A DNA stretch of 64,000 bases, from assembly GCF_002760615.1 (NCBI RefSeq), contig NZ_AWWI01000120.1, positions 30,838 to 94,837 on the forward strand. The letters run 5' to 3'. Below are positions 9,056-18,327 of this stretch, piece after piece (positions within the stretch are counted from its first letter, which is position 1; each line of letters starts with the position of its first letter). Below the pieces are notes generated by a model that saw nothing but the letters and a program-made list of their open reading frames with translations, was not told the origin of the DNA and ran no database searches. The position numbers and the translations under genes were made by a program. The DNA is from Puniceibacterium antarcticum. Its GTDB lineage: Bacteria; Pseudomonadota; Alphaproteobacteria; Rhodobacterales; Rhodobacteraceae.

Positions 9056-9168
9056 CCAACGGCCCAACAACGCGGCAAAGGCGTGACGGCGCAGCCGAAC
9101 ACTGCGCCCGGGTAGTGCAGGGAGAGTTCCCTGCGCGTCTGCAAAGCCCCCCTATCAGACAATCTTGA

Positions 9169-11046
9169 TCAGCCGCCTTCGTGAAAATACCCATAGATCC
9201 GTTCGGCAAGGGCCTCTGACACGCCCTCGACAGCCTTGAGATCAGCGAGGTTGGCGCGGCTCACAGCCTTGGCTGATCCGAAATGGGCCAGCAATGATCG
9301 CTTGCGTGCCGACCCCACCCCCGGCACATCGTCCAGCGGCGTGGCCCCTATCGCCTTGGATCGTTTGGCGCGGTGGGTGCCAATTGCGAACCGGTGCACT
9401 TCGTCCCGCATCCGCTGAATGAAGTACAGGACCGGATCGTTGTGGCGCAGAGCAAAGGGACGCTGGCCGACGCGGTGGAACTCCTCCTTGCCGGCATCGC
9501 GGTCGACGCCCTTGGCCACACCCACCATCGGAATATCCTGCACACCGTATTCCGCCATGATCGAAGCGACGGCAGAGACCTGCCCCGCCCCACCATCGAT
9601 CAGCAGCAGATCGGGCCACTGGCCCTGTGTGCGTTCCGGATCCTCCTTCAGCAATCGCTTGAACCGGCGTTCCAGCACTTCTTTCATCATGCCGAAGTCA
9701 TCGCCGGGTACCAGTGACTCGCCCTTGATATTGAACTTGCGGTACTGGTTTTTCAGGAACCCCTCAGGCCCCGCCACGATCATCCCACCCACAGCATTTG
9801 TGCCCTGGATATGCGAGTTGTCGTACACCTCGATCCGCTGCGGCGGTGCCTCCAGTCCAAAAGCCTCGGCCAGTCCTTTCAGCAGTTTGCCCTGTGTCGC
9901 CGATTCAGCCATCTTGCGCGCCAGAGATTCTCGCGCGTTACGTGCCGCACCTTCGATCAGTTCCACCTTTTCGCCGCGCAGCGGCACGGCCACCTCGACC
10001 CGACGACCGAGCTTGCCCGACAACGCCTCTTCCATCAGATCGGTGTTCTCGATCGGGTGGCTCAGCAGGATCAGGCGCGGCGGTTCCTTGGTGTCATAAA
10101 ACTGGCCCAGGAAGGCCTCCAGCACCTCTGCCTCGTCCACATCGGCGCCGACGCGGGGATAGAAATCGCGGTTGCCCCAGTTCTGGTTTGCGCGGATGAA
10201 AAAGACCTGCACACAGGCCTGCCCGCCCTCTAGGTGCAGCGCCACCACATCCGCCTCGGTCACACCGCGCGGGTTGATCCCCTGCGCCGTCTGCACCTGC
10301 GTCAGGGCGCGGATGCGGTCGCGCAACGATGCGGCACGCTCAAATTCCATCGCTTCTGAGGCTGCCGCCATCTGCTTTGCCAGCGCCTCTTGCACGCCAG
10401 TGGATTTTCCGGACAGGAACTGCGCGGCATCCTTGACGCTATCGCGATACTCCTCGCCCGAGATCTTGCCCACGCAGGGCGCGGAACAACGCCGGATCTG
10501 GTGCTGCAGGCAGGGCCGCGTGCGCGATTCGAACATTGAATCCGAGCAGTTGCGCAGCAGGAAAACTTTTTGCAGCTGGTTCAGCGTCCTGTTCACCGCG
10601 CCTGCGCTGGCGAAGGGGCCGAAATACTGGCCCTTATCCTTTTTCGCGCCGCGATGCTTGGTGATCTGGGGAAAGTCGTGGTCGGTCACCAGAATGTTCG
10701 GAAACGACTTGTCATCGCGCAACAGCACGTTGTAGCGCGGCTTGAGCTGCTTGATCAGGTTCTGTTCAAGCAGCAGCGCCTCGGTTTCCGTCCGCGTCGT
10801 CAGGAACATCATCGACGCGGTTTCGCGGATCATCCGCGAGATGCGCCCGGAATGCTGCGGTGAGGGACGGGAATAATTGCTGACCCGTGCCTTCAGATTG
10901 CGGGCCTTGCCCACATAGAGAACCCGGCTTTCCGAATCAAGCATGCGGTATACGCCCGGGCTGCTGTCCAGTGTCTTGAGGTAGGACTGGATGCGCGCAT
11001 GGCCCGTCAGCGCCACATCGGAAGAGGTATCAGAGGTTTGTGTCAT
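9169..11046 (-). CDS. uvrC: Excinuclease ABC subunit C
   Basis: The 625-residue protein has the full UvrC layout: an N-terminal GIY-YIG nuclease ([22 protein letters not shown] within residues 28-52), a UVR motif near residues 215-245, a C-terminal RNase H-like nuclease ([17 protein letters not shown] near residue 405), and helix-hairpin-helix repeats at the end ([19 protein letters not shown]). UvrC makes both incisions around UvrB-marked lesions in nucleotide excision repair. The start is preceded by a GAGGAAAAAGG ribosome site. The spacer upstream is unusually AT-rich. Confidence 0.96.
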   Translation of the reverse strand: MTQTSDTSSDVALTGHARIQSYLKTLDSSPGVYRMLDSESRVLYVGKARNLKARVSNYSRPSPQHSGRISRMIRETASMMFLTTRTETEALLLEQNLIKQLKPRYNVLLRDDKSFPNILVTDHDFPQITKHRGAKKDKGQYFGPFASAGAVNRTLNQLQKVFLLRNCSDSMFESRTRPCLQHQIRRCSAPCVGKISGEEYRDSVKDAAQFLSGKSTGVQEALAKQMAAASEAMEFERAASLRDRIRALTQVQTAQGINPRGVTEADVVALHLEGGQACVQVFFIRANQNWGNRDFYPRVGADVDEAEVLEAFLGQFYDTKEPPRLILLSHPIENTDLMEEALSGKLGRRVEVAVPLRGEKVELIEGAARNARESLARKMAESATQGKLLKGLAEAFGLEAPPQRIEVYDNSHIQGTNAVGGMIVAGPEGFLKNQYRKFNIKGESLVPGDDFGMMKEVLERRFKRLLKEDPERTQGQWPDLLLIDGGAGQVSAVASIMAEYGVQDIPMVGVAKGVDRDAGKEEFHRVGQRPFALRHNDPVLYFIQRMRDEVHRFAIGTHRAKRSKAIGATPLDDVPGVGSARKRSLLAHFGSAKAVSRANLADLKAVEGVSEALAERIYGYFHEGG

Positions 11047-11350
11047 TTTCCTTTTTCCTCTGGCCTGTCACCAATGATTCCCATGTCTGGCTGCACCGCG
11101 TGGCACATGGGTGCAAGATGTAAGACATCCACCGATCCTGTGGATAACTCTGCGTGTAACTTTCCGTGGTCTCGAAATTCTCGTTGTATTTGACAGACTT
11201 CGCCGATTTGCCTGTTTTTTAACCACATATATAAGCCATTGATTTAAAGCCAAAGATTTTTCAAACCTCTGCAAAGACATGATAACATTAACTCTTTTGT
11301 AACGATTGAATGACGCTTCGGGGTCCAGTGCACAACTTGACCTTGGGTCG
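11047..11350. other. AT-rich spacer upstream of uvrC
   Basis: This 304-base gap separates uvrC from the SDR gene (both minus strand). Bases 11200-11300 are clearly more AT-rich than the surroundings. It holds one perfect DnaA-box sequence (TTATCCACA on the minus strand, 11139-11147) and one near-consensus CtrA-like site (TTAA-N7-GTAA, about 11289-11303). A 61-codon minus-strand open frame ends in an ATGA overlap with uvrC, but it has poor codon use and no ribosome site, so I do not call it a gene. Confidence 0.5.
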
Positions 11351-12127
11351 TCATTCGACCCCGATCACATCCGGCGTCTGCCACCCCAGGTGCTGCCCAC
11401 CGTCCGTGCACAGCAATTGCCCGGTGACCGACGGGGCATCAAGGAAATATGATAGCGCGCCAACAATATCCGACGCGTTCGATCCCCGCTCAAGAACCGT
11501 TGCGGCGCGCTGCTTGGCAAAGTGTTCCTCGCTTTGCCGCCCGCCGCGCAGGGTAGGTCCAGGACCGATTCCATTGACCCGCACACGTGGCGCCAGGGCC
11601 TGCGCCGCCGTCTGGGTCAGGGTCCAGAGGCCGACCTTCGCCAGCGTGTAGGTCATGAACTCCGGCGTCAGCTTGCGCACACGCTGGTCGATCATGTTCA
11701 CCACCAGCCCCTGTGCCACGGGTTCGTTCCTTTCATCCATCAGCGGGTCCGCCACCTGCGCCGCAAAGGCCTGGATCAGCACGAAAGGCGCGCGCAGGTT
11801 GCTTTCCATATGCCGGTCCCAGTTGTCCCGGGTGGCTGAACTGATGTTGTCATATTCAAAGATGGACGCATTGTTCACAAGGCAGGTAAGCGGCCCACCC
11901 AGCGCGGCAACGCAACGCGGCACAAGGCTCTGCACCTCTGACTCTTGCGTGAGATCGGCCTGCAGCGCCACAGCCTGACGTCCCATCCCCCGGATAAGGG
12001 TCACAACCTCGTCCGCCGCATCCGAGGACGTGGCGTAATGTACCGCCACATCATAGCCCTTTTCGGCCAGAGACAACGCCATCACACGGCCCAGACGTTT
12101 GCCGGCCCCAGTCACCAATGCTTTCAC
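11351..12127 (-). CDS. SDR oxidoreductase, FolM/pteridine-reductase-like
   Basis: The 258-residue Rossmann enzyme has the cofactor loop TGAGKRLG, where the Arg/Lys pattern favours NADPH. It also has NNAS near residue 85 and the catalytic pair Y-x3-K as YTLAKVGLW. The TGxxxRxG loop and the segment ending in LAPRVRVNGIGPGPTL resemble FolM and pteridine reductases, which reduce dihydropteridines or dihydrofolate, but other SDR roles cannot be excluded. A GTG at 12127 is chosen because AAGGAG sits six bases ahead; a longer frame from 12154 lacks such a site. Confidence 0.75.
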   Translation of the reverse strand: MKALVTGAGKRLGRVMALSLAEKGYDVAVHYATSSDAADEVVTLIRGMGRQAVALQADLTQESEVQSLVPRCVAALGGPLTCLVNNASIFEYDNISSATRDNWDRHMESNLRAPFVLIQAFAAQVADPLMDERNEPVAQGLVVNMIDQRVRKLTPEFMTYTLAKVGLWTLTQTAAQALAPRVRVNGIGPGPTLRGGRQSEEHFAKQRAATVLERGSNASDIVGALSYFLDAPSVTGQLLCTDGGQHLGWQTPDVIGVE

Positions 12128-12278
12128 AAGGCACTCCTTAGCTTTGAACAACAAATCAAATTGGCGAGATAGAGCTCGGCGCGCACAAGACCCCGTGCAG
12201 ACCCGATATTCTGCCGCAGAAACACAAGAAAATCAGCGGCATGCCTGTCGCCACAGCGCGGCCAGCAGCCAAACGCTC

Positions 12279-12446
12279 TCAGGTCTTTCCTTTACCACAG
12301 GGGCACGGGCCCCGACCTATCCTGTAGCGCCCGCACTGTCGACATTTGGCCGAGGCGAGGCGTTTTGCTCCGGGCACCTTGAGCTTGCCAAACATCGCCA
12401 GCACACCCATGCCGACCAGAAAGAGGGTGACGATCTTGATGATCAC
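12279..12446 (-). CDS. Small membrane protein with Cys-rich tail
   Basis: The protein has 55 residues: one hydrophobic helix (VIIKIVTLFLVGMGVLAMFG, residues 1-20), then a basic stretch and two close Cys pairs (CRQCGRY and PCPCGKGK), suggesting a small zinc-ribbon-like tail. Its GTG start lies one base after the stop of the SppA-like peptidase gene, so translation is almost certainly coupled. I know no function. The placement suggests a partner or accessory of the peptidase. Confidence 0.65.
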   Translation of the reverse strand: MIIKIVTLFLVGMGVLAMFGKLKVPGAKRLASAKCRQCGRYRIGRGPCPCGKGKT

Positions 12447-12447
12447 A

Positions 12448-13245
12448 TCACAGACCGAAGCGTGCGAACTGCGCGCGCTCTTCGATCCCGCCCAGCGTAT
12501 CCTGCGCAAGAGAGGCTCCAAAGCGCTGGAACAGCGACCGCTTCGCGTCATACCTACGGAATTTGACCTTTTCGCCAAAACGGGCCTTCATCACCGGCAC
12601 CATATGGCCGATGCCGTCTGCCAGACCAACCTGTACAGCACCCCGCCCGACCCAGACTTCGCCCGTGAACAGATCCGGATCATCCGTCAGCTTGTCGCCA
12701 CGGTGGAGCTTTATCTGGGCAATGAAATTTTCGTGAAGCTGGCTCAGCAACCGGTCAAGCCGCGCCACGTCCTCTTCGGTTTCCGGCTTGAACGGGTCGT
12801 TCATGCTCTTGGATTTTCCCGCCGTATGCACCCGTCGCTCCAGCCCCTGCCGGGTCATAAAGACATGCGCGCCAAATCCTGCAGAGATCACCCCGATCGA
12901 GCCTATGATAGAACTCTCATCGGCGAAGATCTCATCCGCCGCCGAGGCGAGCCAGTACCCGCCGGAGGCAGCAACATCCTCGACAAACGCAAAGACCGGT
13001 ATCCCTGCTTCCTCCGACAGCCGCCGGATCCGCGCGGCAATCAGCGAGGATTGCACGGGCGAGCCGCCTGGCGAGTTTATCTCAAGCGCGACAGCTTTGG
13101 GCTTGCCACGTTTGAAAGCTTTTGCAAGCAGCACACGCAGACTCTGATCGCTCAGTGCCCCGCGCCCGCCCATACCTATCGCGCCCTGCAGGCGCACAAC
13201 GGCCACCGTCGGGTCGGGTTTCAGAAAAGGGATCCATCGTTTCAT
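12448..13245 (-). CDS. S49-family serine peptidase (SppA-like)
   Basis: The 265-residue protein is the short, single-domain (SppA 36K-type) form. The likely catalytic Ser94 lies in DVAASGGYWLAS and the probable general base Lys146 in TAGKSKSMNDPF. Both follow the family core INSPGGSP and the segment SSIIGSIGVIS. Family members cut remnant signal peptides or membrane-associated peptides. No clear N-terminal transmembrane helix is visible, so it may be cytoplasmic or depend on a partner; the coupled tiny membrane protein downstream is a candidate. The ATG at 13245 starts just before the first conserved strand; a frame open further upstream has shadow-like composition. Confidence 0.85.
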   Translation of the reverse strand: MKRWIPFLKPDPTVAVVRLQGAIGMGGRGALSDQSLRVLLAKAFKRGKPKAVALEINSPGGSPVQSSLIAARIRRLSEEAGIPVFAFVEDVAASGGYWLASAADEIFADESSIIGSIGVISAGFGAHVFMTRQGLERRVHTAGKSKSMNDPFKPETEEDVARLDRLLSQLHENFIAQIKLHRGDKLTDDPDLFTGEVWVGRGAVQVGLADGIGHMVPVMKARFGEKVKFRRYDAKRSLFQRFGASLAQDTLGGIEERAQFARFGL

Positions 13246-13434
13246 GTCTTTGCATGTAGATGGACCACCCCCGACAAACAAGGCGCAGGTCCGGAAACTT
13301 GCCCGTCTCCGTGACCTTCTGCCAAAGTCGGCCCGGCAAGATGCCCGCCTGGCACCACAAATCCGCCGAGCAAACAGCACAAGCGCCTTTGTACCTCAGC
13401 CAGGCCTGCTGAGGCAGACAAGATCAGAGCCATA

Positions 13435-13501
13435 CCTCATCTTCACCTGTCCAAAAATATCCCGGGGGGTCACCCGTGAGGGTGACGGGGGCAGCGCCCC
13501 C
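13435..13501 (+). repeat. Dispersed intergenic repeat, copy 2
   Basis: A more divergent core (about TCATCTTCACCTGTCC, then AAATATCCCGGGG) is followed by hairpin 1, GTCACCC-GTGA-GGGTGAC (13469-13486), and hairpin 2, GGGGGC-AGC-GCCCCC (13487-13501). Hairpin 1 differs from copy 1 at paired positions yet stays fully paired. The element lies between the SppA-like gene and priA, oriented against both. Confidence 0.85.
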
Positions 13502-13513
13502 TTTCTTGCAGCG

Positions 13514-15706
13514 TCAGAAGAAACTCTGCGGATCGATATCGATCGCCAGCCGCAATTGCCCGCGCAGGCGGAACTGCCCGGTCCATTCGGCCAGCGCGGC
13601 CTGCAGCGCGACGCCCTTGGGCGCCTTGACCAGCAGCCGCACGCGGTGCCGTCCGCGCACCCTGGCAACGGGCGCCGGGGCGGGTCCAAAGACCTGTGCG
13701 CCGATCCGGCGCAGCGCAGCGTCCTGCCGCGCCATGGCGTTGCCAAGGTCAAAAACCTCCTGAACATCGGTCGAACTCAGGATGATCCCCGCCATCCTCC
13801 CATAGGGCGGCACACCGGCAGCGCGCCGCTCTGCGGCTTCGGAGCGCCAGAAGCTTTCCTCATCGCCAGACAGGATCGCCCGGATCACCGGATGTTCGGG
13901 CTGATAGGTCTGCATCACCGCCTCGCCCGGCTTTTCCGCACGCCCCGCGCGCCCCGCCACTTGGCGCATCAGCTGAAAAGTCCGCTCGGCGGCGCGCAAA
14001 TCCGACCCCTGCAGGCCCAGATCAGCGTCAATCACCCCGACAAGCGTCAGCAGGGGAAAATTGTGCCCCTTGGCCACCAGCTGGGTGCCGATGATGATAT
14101 CCGCCGTGCCTTTGGCAATCGCTTCTATCTCGGCCTTCATGGTGCGCGCAGAGCCATACATATCCGACGAGAGCACCGCGACACGCGCCTCGGGGAACAA
14201 AGCCGTGACCTCTTCACCCAACCGTTCAACACCGGGGCCGACGGCGGCGAGCTTGTGCTCAGCCTCGCAGGACGGGCAGACATCTGGCACCGGTTTGCTT
14301 TCCCCGCATTGATGGCAGACCAGCCGTTTCAGGAAACGGTGTTCGACCATCCGCGCATCACAATGGTCGCAGGCAATCTGATGCCCGCAGGCCCGGCAGA
14401 TTGTCACCGGTGCATAGCCGCGCCGGTTCAGGAACAGCAGAGATTGCTCGCCCTTTTCCAGCCTCTTGGCCACAGCACGCTGCAGCGTGGGTGAGACCCA
14501 GCGGTCACGCGGCAGATCTTCTGCCCGCATGTCGATTGTGCGCATCACCGGCATCACCGCCGCGCCAAAACGCGCGGTCAGCTCAATCCGGTCATATTTG
14601 CCCGCCTCGGCATTGGCCCAGCTTTCGAGGCTGGGCGTGGCAGAGGCCAGTACCACGCGTGCGCCACAGATCGCCGCGCGCAACACCGCCATGTCGCGGG
14701 CATTATAGAGCACGCCCTCTTCCTGTTTGTAGGAGGTGTCGTGTTCCTCATCCACCACCACAAGCCCGAGGTGCTGAAACGGCAAAAACAGGGCGGAGCG
14801 TGCACCCACTACAAGCTGCGCGCGCCCTTCGCCGACCATCTTCCAGACCCGGCGGCGTTCGGTCACTGTGACGCCCGAATGCCATTCAGCCGGACGTGCG
14901 CCAAAGCGTGCCTCGACCCGGTTCAGGAATTCGGCAGACAGCGCAATCTCGGGAAGCAGCACCAGCGCCTGGCGACCTTGGCGCAGGCACTCGGCCACCG
15001 CTTCCAGATAGACCTCGGTCTTGCCAGACCCGGTGACGCCCCGCAACAAAGTCGTCCCATAGACGCCAGAACGGACGCCGCACATCAGCGCCTCGGCCCC
15101 TGCCGCCTGATCGCCGGTCAGCGCCTTGCCGTCCAGATCGGGGTCGAGATGCGCAAAGGCGGTGTCGCGCGGGCTTTCCTCTTCGCTCACGGCGCCGAGT
15201 TTCACCAACCCCTTGATCACCGAGGGTGTCACCCCCGCAGTTTCAGCCAGTTCCTTGAGAGTCAGGGACAGACCGCCCATGTCGCGCAGCACCTCAAGCA
15301 CGCGGGTGCGGGCATCTGTCATCCGGTCTGGTTCGGACAGGCCCGACCGGTACACCTTGCGCATGGATGGCGGATCACCCAACCCGGGTGCTCGTGTGCA
15401 AAGCCGCAGCATCGCGGGCAGCGGCGTCAGGGTGTAGTTCCCGGCCCGTTCCAGAAAGCTGCGCAGTTCGTCGCGCATCGGGACCGCGTCGAGCACGCGG
15501 ATCACTGCGCGGATCTTTGAGATGTCAAAATCCCCAACGCCCACTCCCCAGACCACCCCCAGCACCTTGCGCGGGCCGAGCGGCACCTCCACAAAGGCGC
15601 CCAGAAGGCAGCCACCTTCGGGTGCGCGATAGTCTAGGGTGCTGGCGAACGGCTGGGTCGTCATCACCGCGATCAAGTCGCCTTCGTTGAAAAAACCAGG
15701 GGACAT
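13514..15706 (-). CDS. priA: Primosomal protein N' (PriA helicase)
   Basis: The 730-residue protein starts with the PriA DNA-binding domain (TLDYRAPEG...GAFVEVPLGPRKVLGVVWG). It continues with a superfamily 2 helicase core with Walker A GVTGSGKTEVYL and motif II VVDEEHDTSYKQEE, and contains the PriA zinc module of four CxxC pairs (CRAC, CDHC, CHQC, CPSC). PriA reloads the replisome at stalled forks. Length and all motifs are normal. The ATG at 15706 is used; an in-frame ATG 14 codons later is a weaker alternative. Confidence 0.96.
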   Translation of the reverse strand: MSPGFFNEGDLIAVMTTQPFASTLDYRAPEGGCLLGAFVEVPLGPRKVLGVVWGVGVGDFDISKIRAVIRVLDAVPMRDELRSFLERAGNYTLTPLPAMLRLCTRAPGLGDPPSMRKVYRSGLSEPDRMTDARTRVLEVLRDMGGLSLTLKELAETAGVTPSVIKGLVKLGAVSEEESPRDTAFAHLDPDLDGKALTGDQAAGAEALMCGVRSGVYGTTLLRGVTGSGKTEVYLEAVAECLRQGRQALVLLPEIALSAEFLNRVEARFGARPAEWHSGVTVTERRRVWKMVGEGRAQLVVGARSALFLPFQHLGLVVVDEEHDTSYKQEEGVLYNARDMAVLRAAICGARVVLASATPSLESWANAEAGKYDRIELTARFGAAVMPVMRTIDMRAEDLPRDRWVSPTLQRAVAKRLEKGEQSLLFLNRRGYAPVTICRACGHQIACDHCDARMVEHRFLKRLVCHQCGESKPVPDVCPSCEAEHKLAAVGPGVERLGEEVTALFPEARVAVLSSDMYGSARTMKAEIEAIAKGTADIIIGTQLVAKGHNFPLLTLVGVIDADLGLQGSDLRAAERTFQLMRQVAGRAGRAEKPGEAVMQTYQPEHPVIRAILSGDEESFWRSEAAERRAAGVPPYGRMAGIILSSTDVQEVFDLGNAMARQDAALRRIGAQVFGPAPAPVARVRGRHRVRLLVKAPKGVALQAALAEWTGQFRLRGQLRLAIDIDPQSFF

Positions 15707-15808
15707 TCACACTTTCATGTTGGCGCTGCCGGGAACAGGCTTCCTGCCCCGGTCTCTCTGGGGTAAGACAGCAGCGACCGATTGCCAAGCGACACAGAGG
15801 ATACAAAA

Positions 15809-16462
15809 ATGAAATTTTTCGTAGACACCGCCGATATCGATGCCATCGCCGAGCTCAATGACCTTGGAATGGTCGACGGGGTCACCACGAACCCGTCGCT
15901 GATCCTGAAGTCGGGTCGCGACATCATGGAAGTGACAAAAGAGATCTGCGAATTGGTTTCCGGGCCGGTTTCGGCCGAAGTCATTGCGCTTGAAGCTGAG
16001 GACATGATCGCCGAAGGCCGCAAGCTGGCCGAGATCGCACCGAACATCGCCGTCAAGGTGCCGCTGACCTGGGCAGGGCTGAAGGCCTGCAAGACGCTCT
16101 CGGACGAGGGTAACATGGTTAACGTGACACTCTGCTTCTCGGCCAATCAGGCGCTGCTGGCGGCCAAGGCGGGTGCGACATTCATTTCTCCCTTCATCGG
16201 GCGTCTGGACGATCTGAACATCGACGGGCTGGACCTGATCGCGGATATCCGCACGATCTATGACAACTACGGGTTTGAAACGCAGATCTTGGCCGCGTCG
16301 ATTCGCACGGCGAACCACATGTCCGAATGCGCAAAGATCGGCGCAGATGTGGCAACCGCGCCGCCGGCCGTGATCAAGGCGATGGCGAACCACATGTTGA
16401 CCGACAAGGGCCTTGACCAGTTCGTCAAGGATGCGGCCCAAGCCGGTATCAAGATCCTGTGA
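15809..16462 (+). CDS. tal: Transaldolase / fructose-6-phosphate aldolase family (short type)
   Basis: The 217-residue TIM barrel is typical of the small transaldolase/FSA group: [15 protein letters not shown] at the start, [11 protein letters not shown] near residue 30, and the Schiff-base Lys in NIAVKVPLT near residue 88. ATLISPF-type and [11 protein letters not shown] segments follow. It transfers dihydroxyacetone units in the pentose phosphate pathway, or performs aldol cleavage. The ATG at 15809 follows AGAGGA. A GC hairpin follows the stop. Confidence 0.92.
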   Translation: MKFFVDTADIDAIAELNDLGMVDGVTTNPSLILKSGRDIMEVTKEICELVSGPVSAEVIALEAEDMIAEGRKLAEIAPNIAVKVPLTWAGLKACKTLSDEGNMVNVTLCFSANQALLAAKAGATFISPFIGRLDDLNIDGLDLIADIRTIYDNYGFETQILAASIRTANHMSECAKIGADVATAPPAVIKAMANHMLTDKGLDQFVKDAAQAGIKIL

Positions 16463-16469
16463 AACTATG

Positions 16470-16496
16470 GGCGCCGCGGTCCGGGATCGCGGCGCC
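16470..16496 (+). terminator. Hairpin after transaldolase (no T-run)
   Basis: GGCGCCGCG (16470-16478) pairs perfectly with CGCGGCGCC (16488-16496) across a nine-base loop, eight bases after the stop codon. There is no T-run, so it may protect the 3' end or act with Rho rather than terminate on its own. Confidence 0.5.
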
Positions 16497-16693
16497 ACCA
16501 CAGACACGCTCGGAGCCCTGCGCGGGTTCTGAGAACCTTGGTGCACCATTCCTTTGCAAAGACCCGCCGGGTCGGACAAGGGACATCGACACATCCGCCA
16601 CACCCCGGCAAAGAGCTTTACACGTCCTGATACAACAGGCGAAAACCAACGTACTCTCTGATAATGTCCAACGAACAAACAGACAGAGTTCCC

Positions 16694-17404
16694 ATGAGCA
16701 GCAGTCCACGCATCGACGAAACCCTGCGCGACACCATCATCTCGCGCCCTGATGTTATCCTTGAAGATCAGGACCTTATGCGTGCCCTTATCGTCGCGAA
16801 TGAACGATCTATGGGGGGCAACATCGTGGATCTGCGCGGCATCGCCATGGACCGGCTTGAAGCGCGGCTGGACCGGCTTGAGGACACTCACCGTTCGGTT
16901 ATCGCCGCCGCGTACGAAAATCTGGCCGGAACCAATCAGGTTCACCGCGCCATCCTGCGCCTGCTTGATCAGGTTGAATTCGAACCCTTTCTCAAGGATC
17001 TGGGCGGTGATGTTGCCGAAATCCTGAACGTTGCTTCGGTGCGCCTCGTGCTCGAATCGGCGCAGAATGAAACGGACCCGGCGATCCGGCGCATGGGGAC
17101 TGTCCTGTCGGTGGCCGAACCCGGTTTCATCAACATTTATCTTGCCGATGGCCGGATCGCTGCCCCGGTTCGTCAGATCACTTTGCGGCAGGTTCACCGC
17201 GCCGATCCGCAGATCTATGGCGATGCCGCCCCCAGCATTTACTCCGAGGCCTGCCTCAAGCTTGATTTCGGCCCGGGCCGTCTGCCGGGGCTTCTGGTGC
17301 TGGGCGCCAAGGACCCGCTGCAATTCTCGCCGCAACAGGGCACCGATCTACTGGCCTTTTTCGCGGGTGTGTTCGAACGCAGCATGCGCCGCTGGCTGTC
17401 TTGA
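16694..17404 (+). CDS. DUF484 family protein
   Basis: The roughly 236-residue protein has a helical N-terminal part (SRPDVILEDQDLMRALI, then the coiled RLEARLDRLE) and a GAF-like C-terminal domain (residues about 90-225). DUF484 proteins are commonly encoded just before xerC; their function is unknown. Here the stop overlaps the xerC TTG start by four bases. Two ATGs are possible, 16664 and 16694; I prefer the latter because conserved sequence begins soon after it. Confidence 0.85.
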   Translation: MSSSPRIDETLRDTIISRPDVILEDQDLMRALIVANERSMGGNIVDLRGIAMDRLEARLDRLEDTHRSVIAAAYENLAGTNQVHRAILRLLDQVEFEPFLKDLGGDVAEILNVASVRLVLESAQNETDPAIRRMGTVLSVAEPGFINIYLADGRIAAPVRQITLRQVHRADPQIYGDAAPSIYSEACLKLDFGPGRLPGLLVLGAKDPLQFSPQQGTDLLAFFAGVFERSMRRWLS

Positions 17405-18324
17405 CCCTTGCCATTGCTCCGCAGGCGCGTGATGCGCTGGAAAACTGGCTGGCCGCCGCCCGGGCGCTGAACGGCGCGGCGGACAACACCCTGACCGCCT
17501 ATCGCGCCGATGTGGTCGAATTCATCACTTTCATGACGCTGCACCATGGCGGGACCGAGGGCCTTGGCCCGCTGTCGCGACTGACCGTATCGGATATGCG
17601 TGCCTGGATGGCGCATGTGCGCGGTGGCGGCGCAGGATCGCGGTCCATGGCGCGCAAGCTGTCGGCGGTTAAATCCTTTTATCGCTGGCTGGCCGAGCGT
17701 GAGGGCTATGAACCCACTGTCGTCCTCTCCACCCGGACGCCCAAGTTCCAGAAGAAACTGCCGCGTCCCCTGTCCCAAGACGCCGCCCGCGCCATGATCG
17801 CCTCGGTCGAGAGTCAAAGTCTGACCGACTGGATTGGTCTGCGCGACGCTGCAGTCGTGACGCTGCTCTATGGCTGTGGTTTACGGATTTCCGAGGCGCT
17901 GAGCCTGACAGGTGGTGATCTGCCGCTGGGCGAGTCGCTGCGGATCACCGGCAAGGGTGGCAAGGAACGCATCGTACCGGTGCTGCCCGTCGCGCGCGCC
18001 GCCGTGGCGCGCTATATCACCGCCTGCCCTTACACTCCCGAACCGGACGCCGCCCTGTTTCGCGGTGCCCGCGGCCGAAAGCTGAACCCGCGCTTGATTC
18101 AGAAGGTGACCGAAAACGCCCGGATGCAGCTGGGCCTGCCCGCCACGGCGACGCCCCATGCCATGCGCCACAGCTTTGCCACGCATCTTTTGTCCGCCGG
18201 GGGGGATCTGCGGGCCATTCAGGAATTGCTGGGTCATGCGTCACTGTCCACGACGCAGGCCTATACCGCCGTTGACACCCTGCATCTGATGAAGGTCTAT
18301 GAGGCAACGCACCCCAAGGCCTGA
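17401..18324 (+). CDS. xerC: Tyrosine recombinase XerC
   Basis: The 307-residue protein has an N-terminal SAM-like core-binding domain and a C-terminal catalytic domain. The catalytic set is visible: Arg in GCGLRISEAL, Lys in GKGGKER, H-x-x-R in HAMRHSFATHLL, His in LLGHASLSTTQ and the nucleophilic Tyr in AYTAVD. With XerD it resolves chromosome dimers at dif. The start is a TTG that overlaps the DUF484 stop, indicating coupled translation. Length is normal and there is no sign that it belongs to a mobile element. Confidence 0.93.
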   Translation: MTLAIAPQARDALENWLAAARALNGAADNTLTAYRADVVEFITFMTLHHGGTEGLGPLSRLTVSDMRAWMAHVRGGGAGSRSMARKLSAVKSFYRWLAEREGYEPTVVLSTRTPKFQKKLPRPLSQDAARAMIASVESQSLTDWIGLRDAAVVTLLYGCGLRISEALSLTGGDLPLGESLRITGKGGKERIVPVLPVARAAVARYITACPYTPEPDAALFRGARGRKLNPRLIQKVTENARMQLGLPATATPHAMRHSFATHLLSAGGDLRAIQELLGHASLSTTQAYTAVDTLHLMKVYEATHPKA

Positions 18325-18327
18325 CAA

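Noticed and set aside
11043..11228. A 61-codon minus-strand frame that ends in an ATGA overlap with uvrC
   Set aside because: It has no ribosome site, atypical codon use and no recognisable sequence. The overlap can arise by chance. Kept only as a note in the spacer entry.
11047..11350. A replication origin upstream of uvrC
   Set aside because: There is only one perfect DnaA box, no cluster, and no dnaA or parAB nearby.
15707..17335. A 542-codon open frame on the minus strand across the transaldolase and DUF484 genes
   Set aside because: It is antisense to two well-supported genes, has low-complexity composition and no recognisable domain. Such antisense frames are common in GC-rich genomes.
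17401..18324. Mobile-element integrase
   Set aside because: The recombinase follows DUF484 as xerC normally does, has the housekeeping length and lies far from the tRNA gene and any eroded region.
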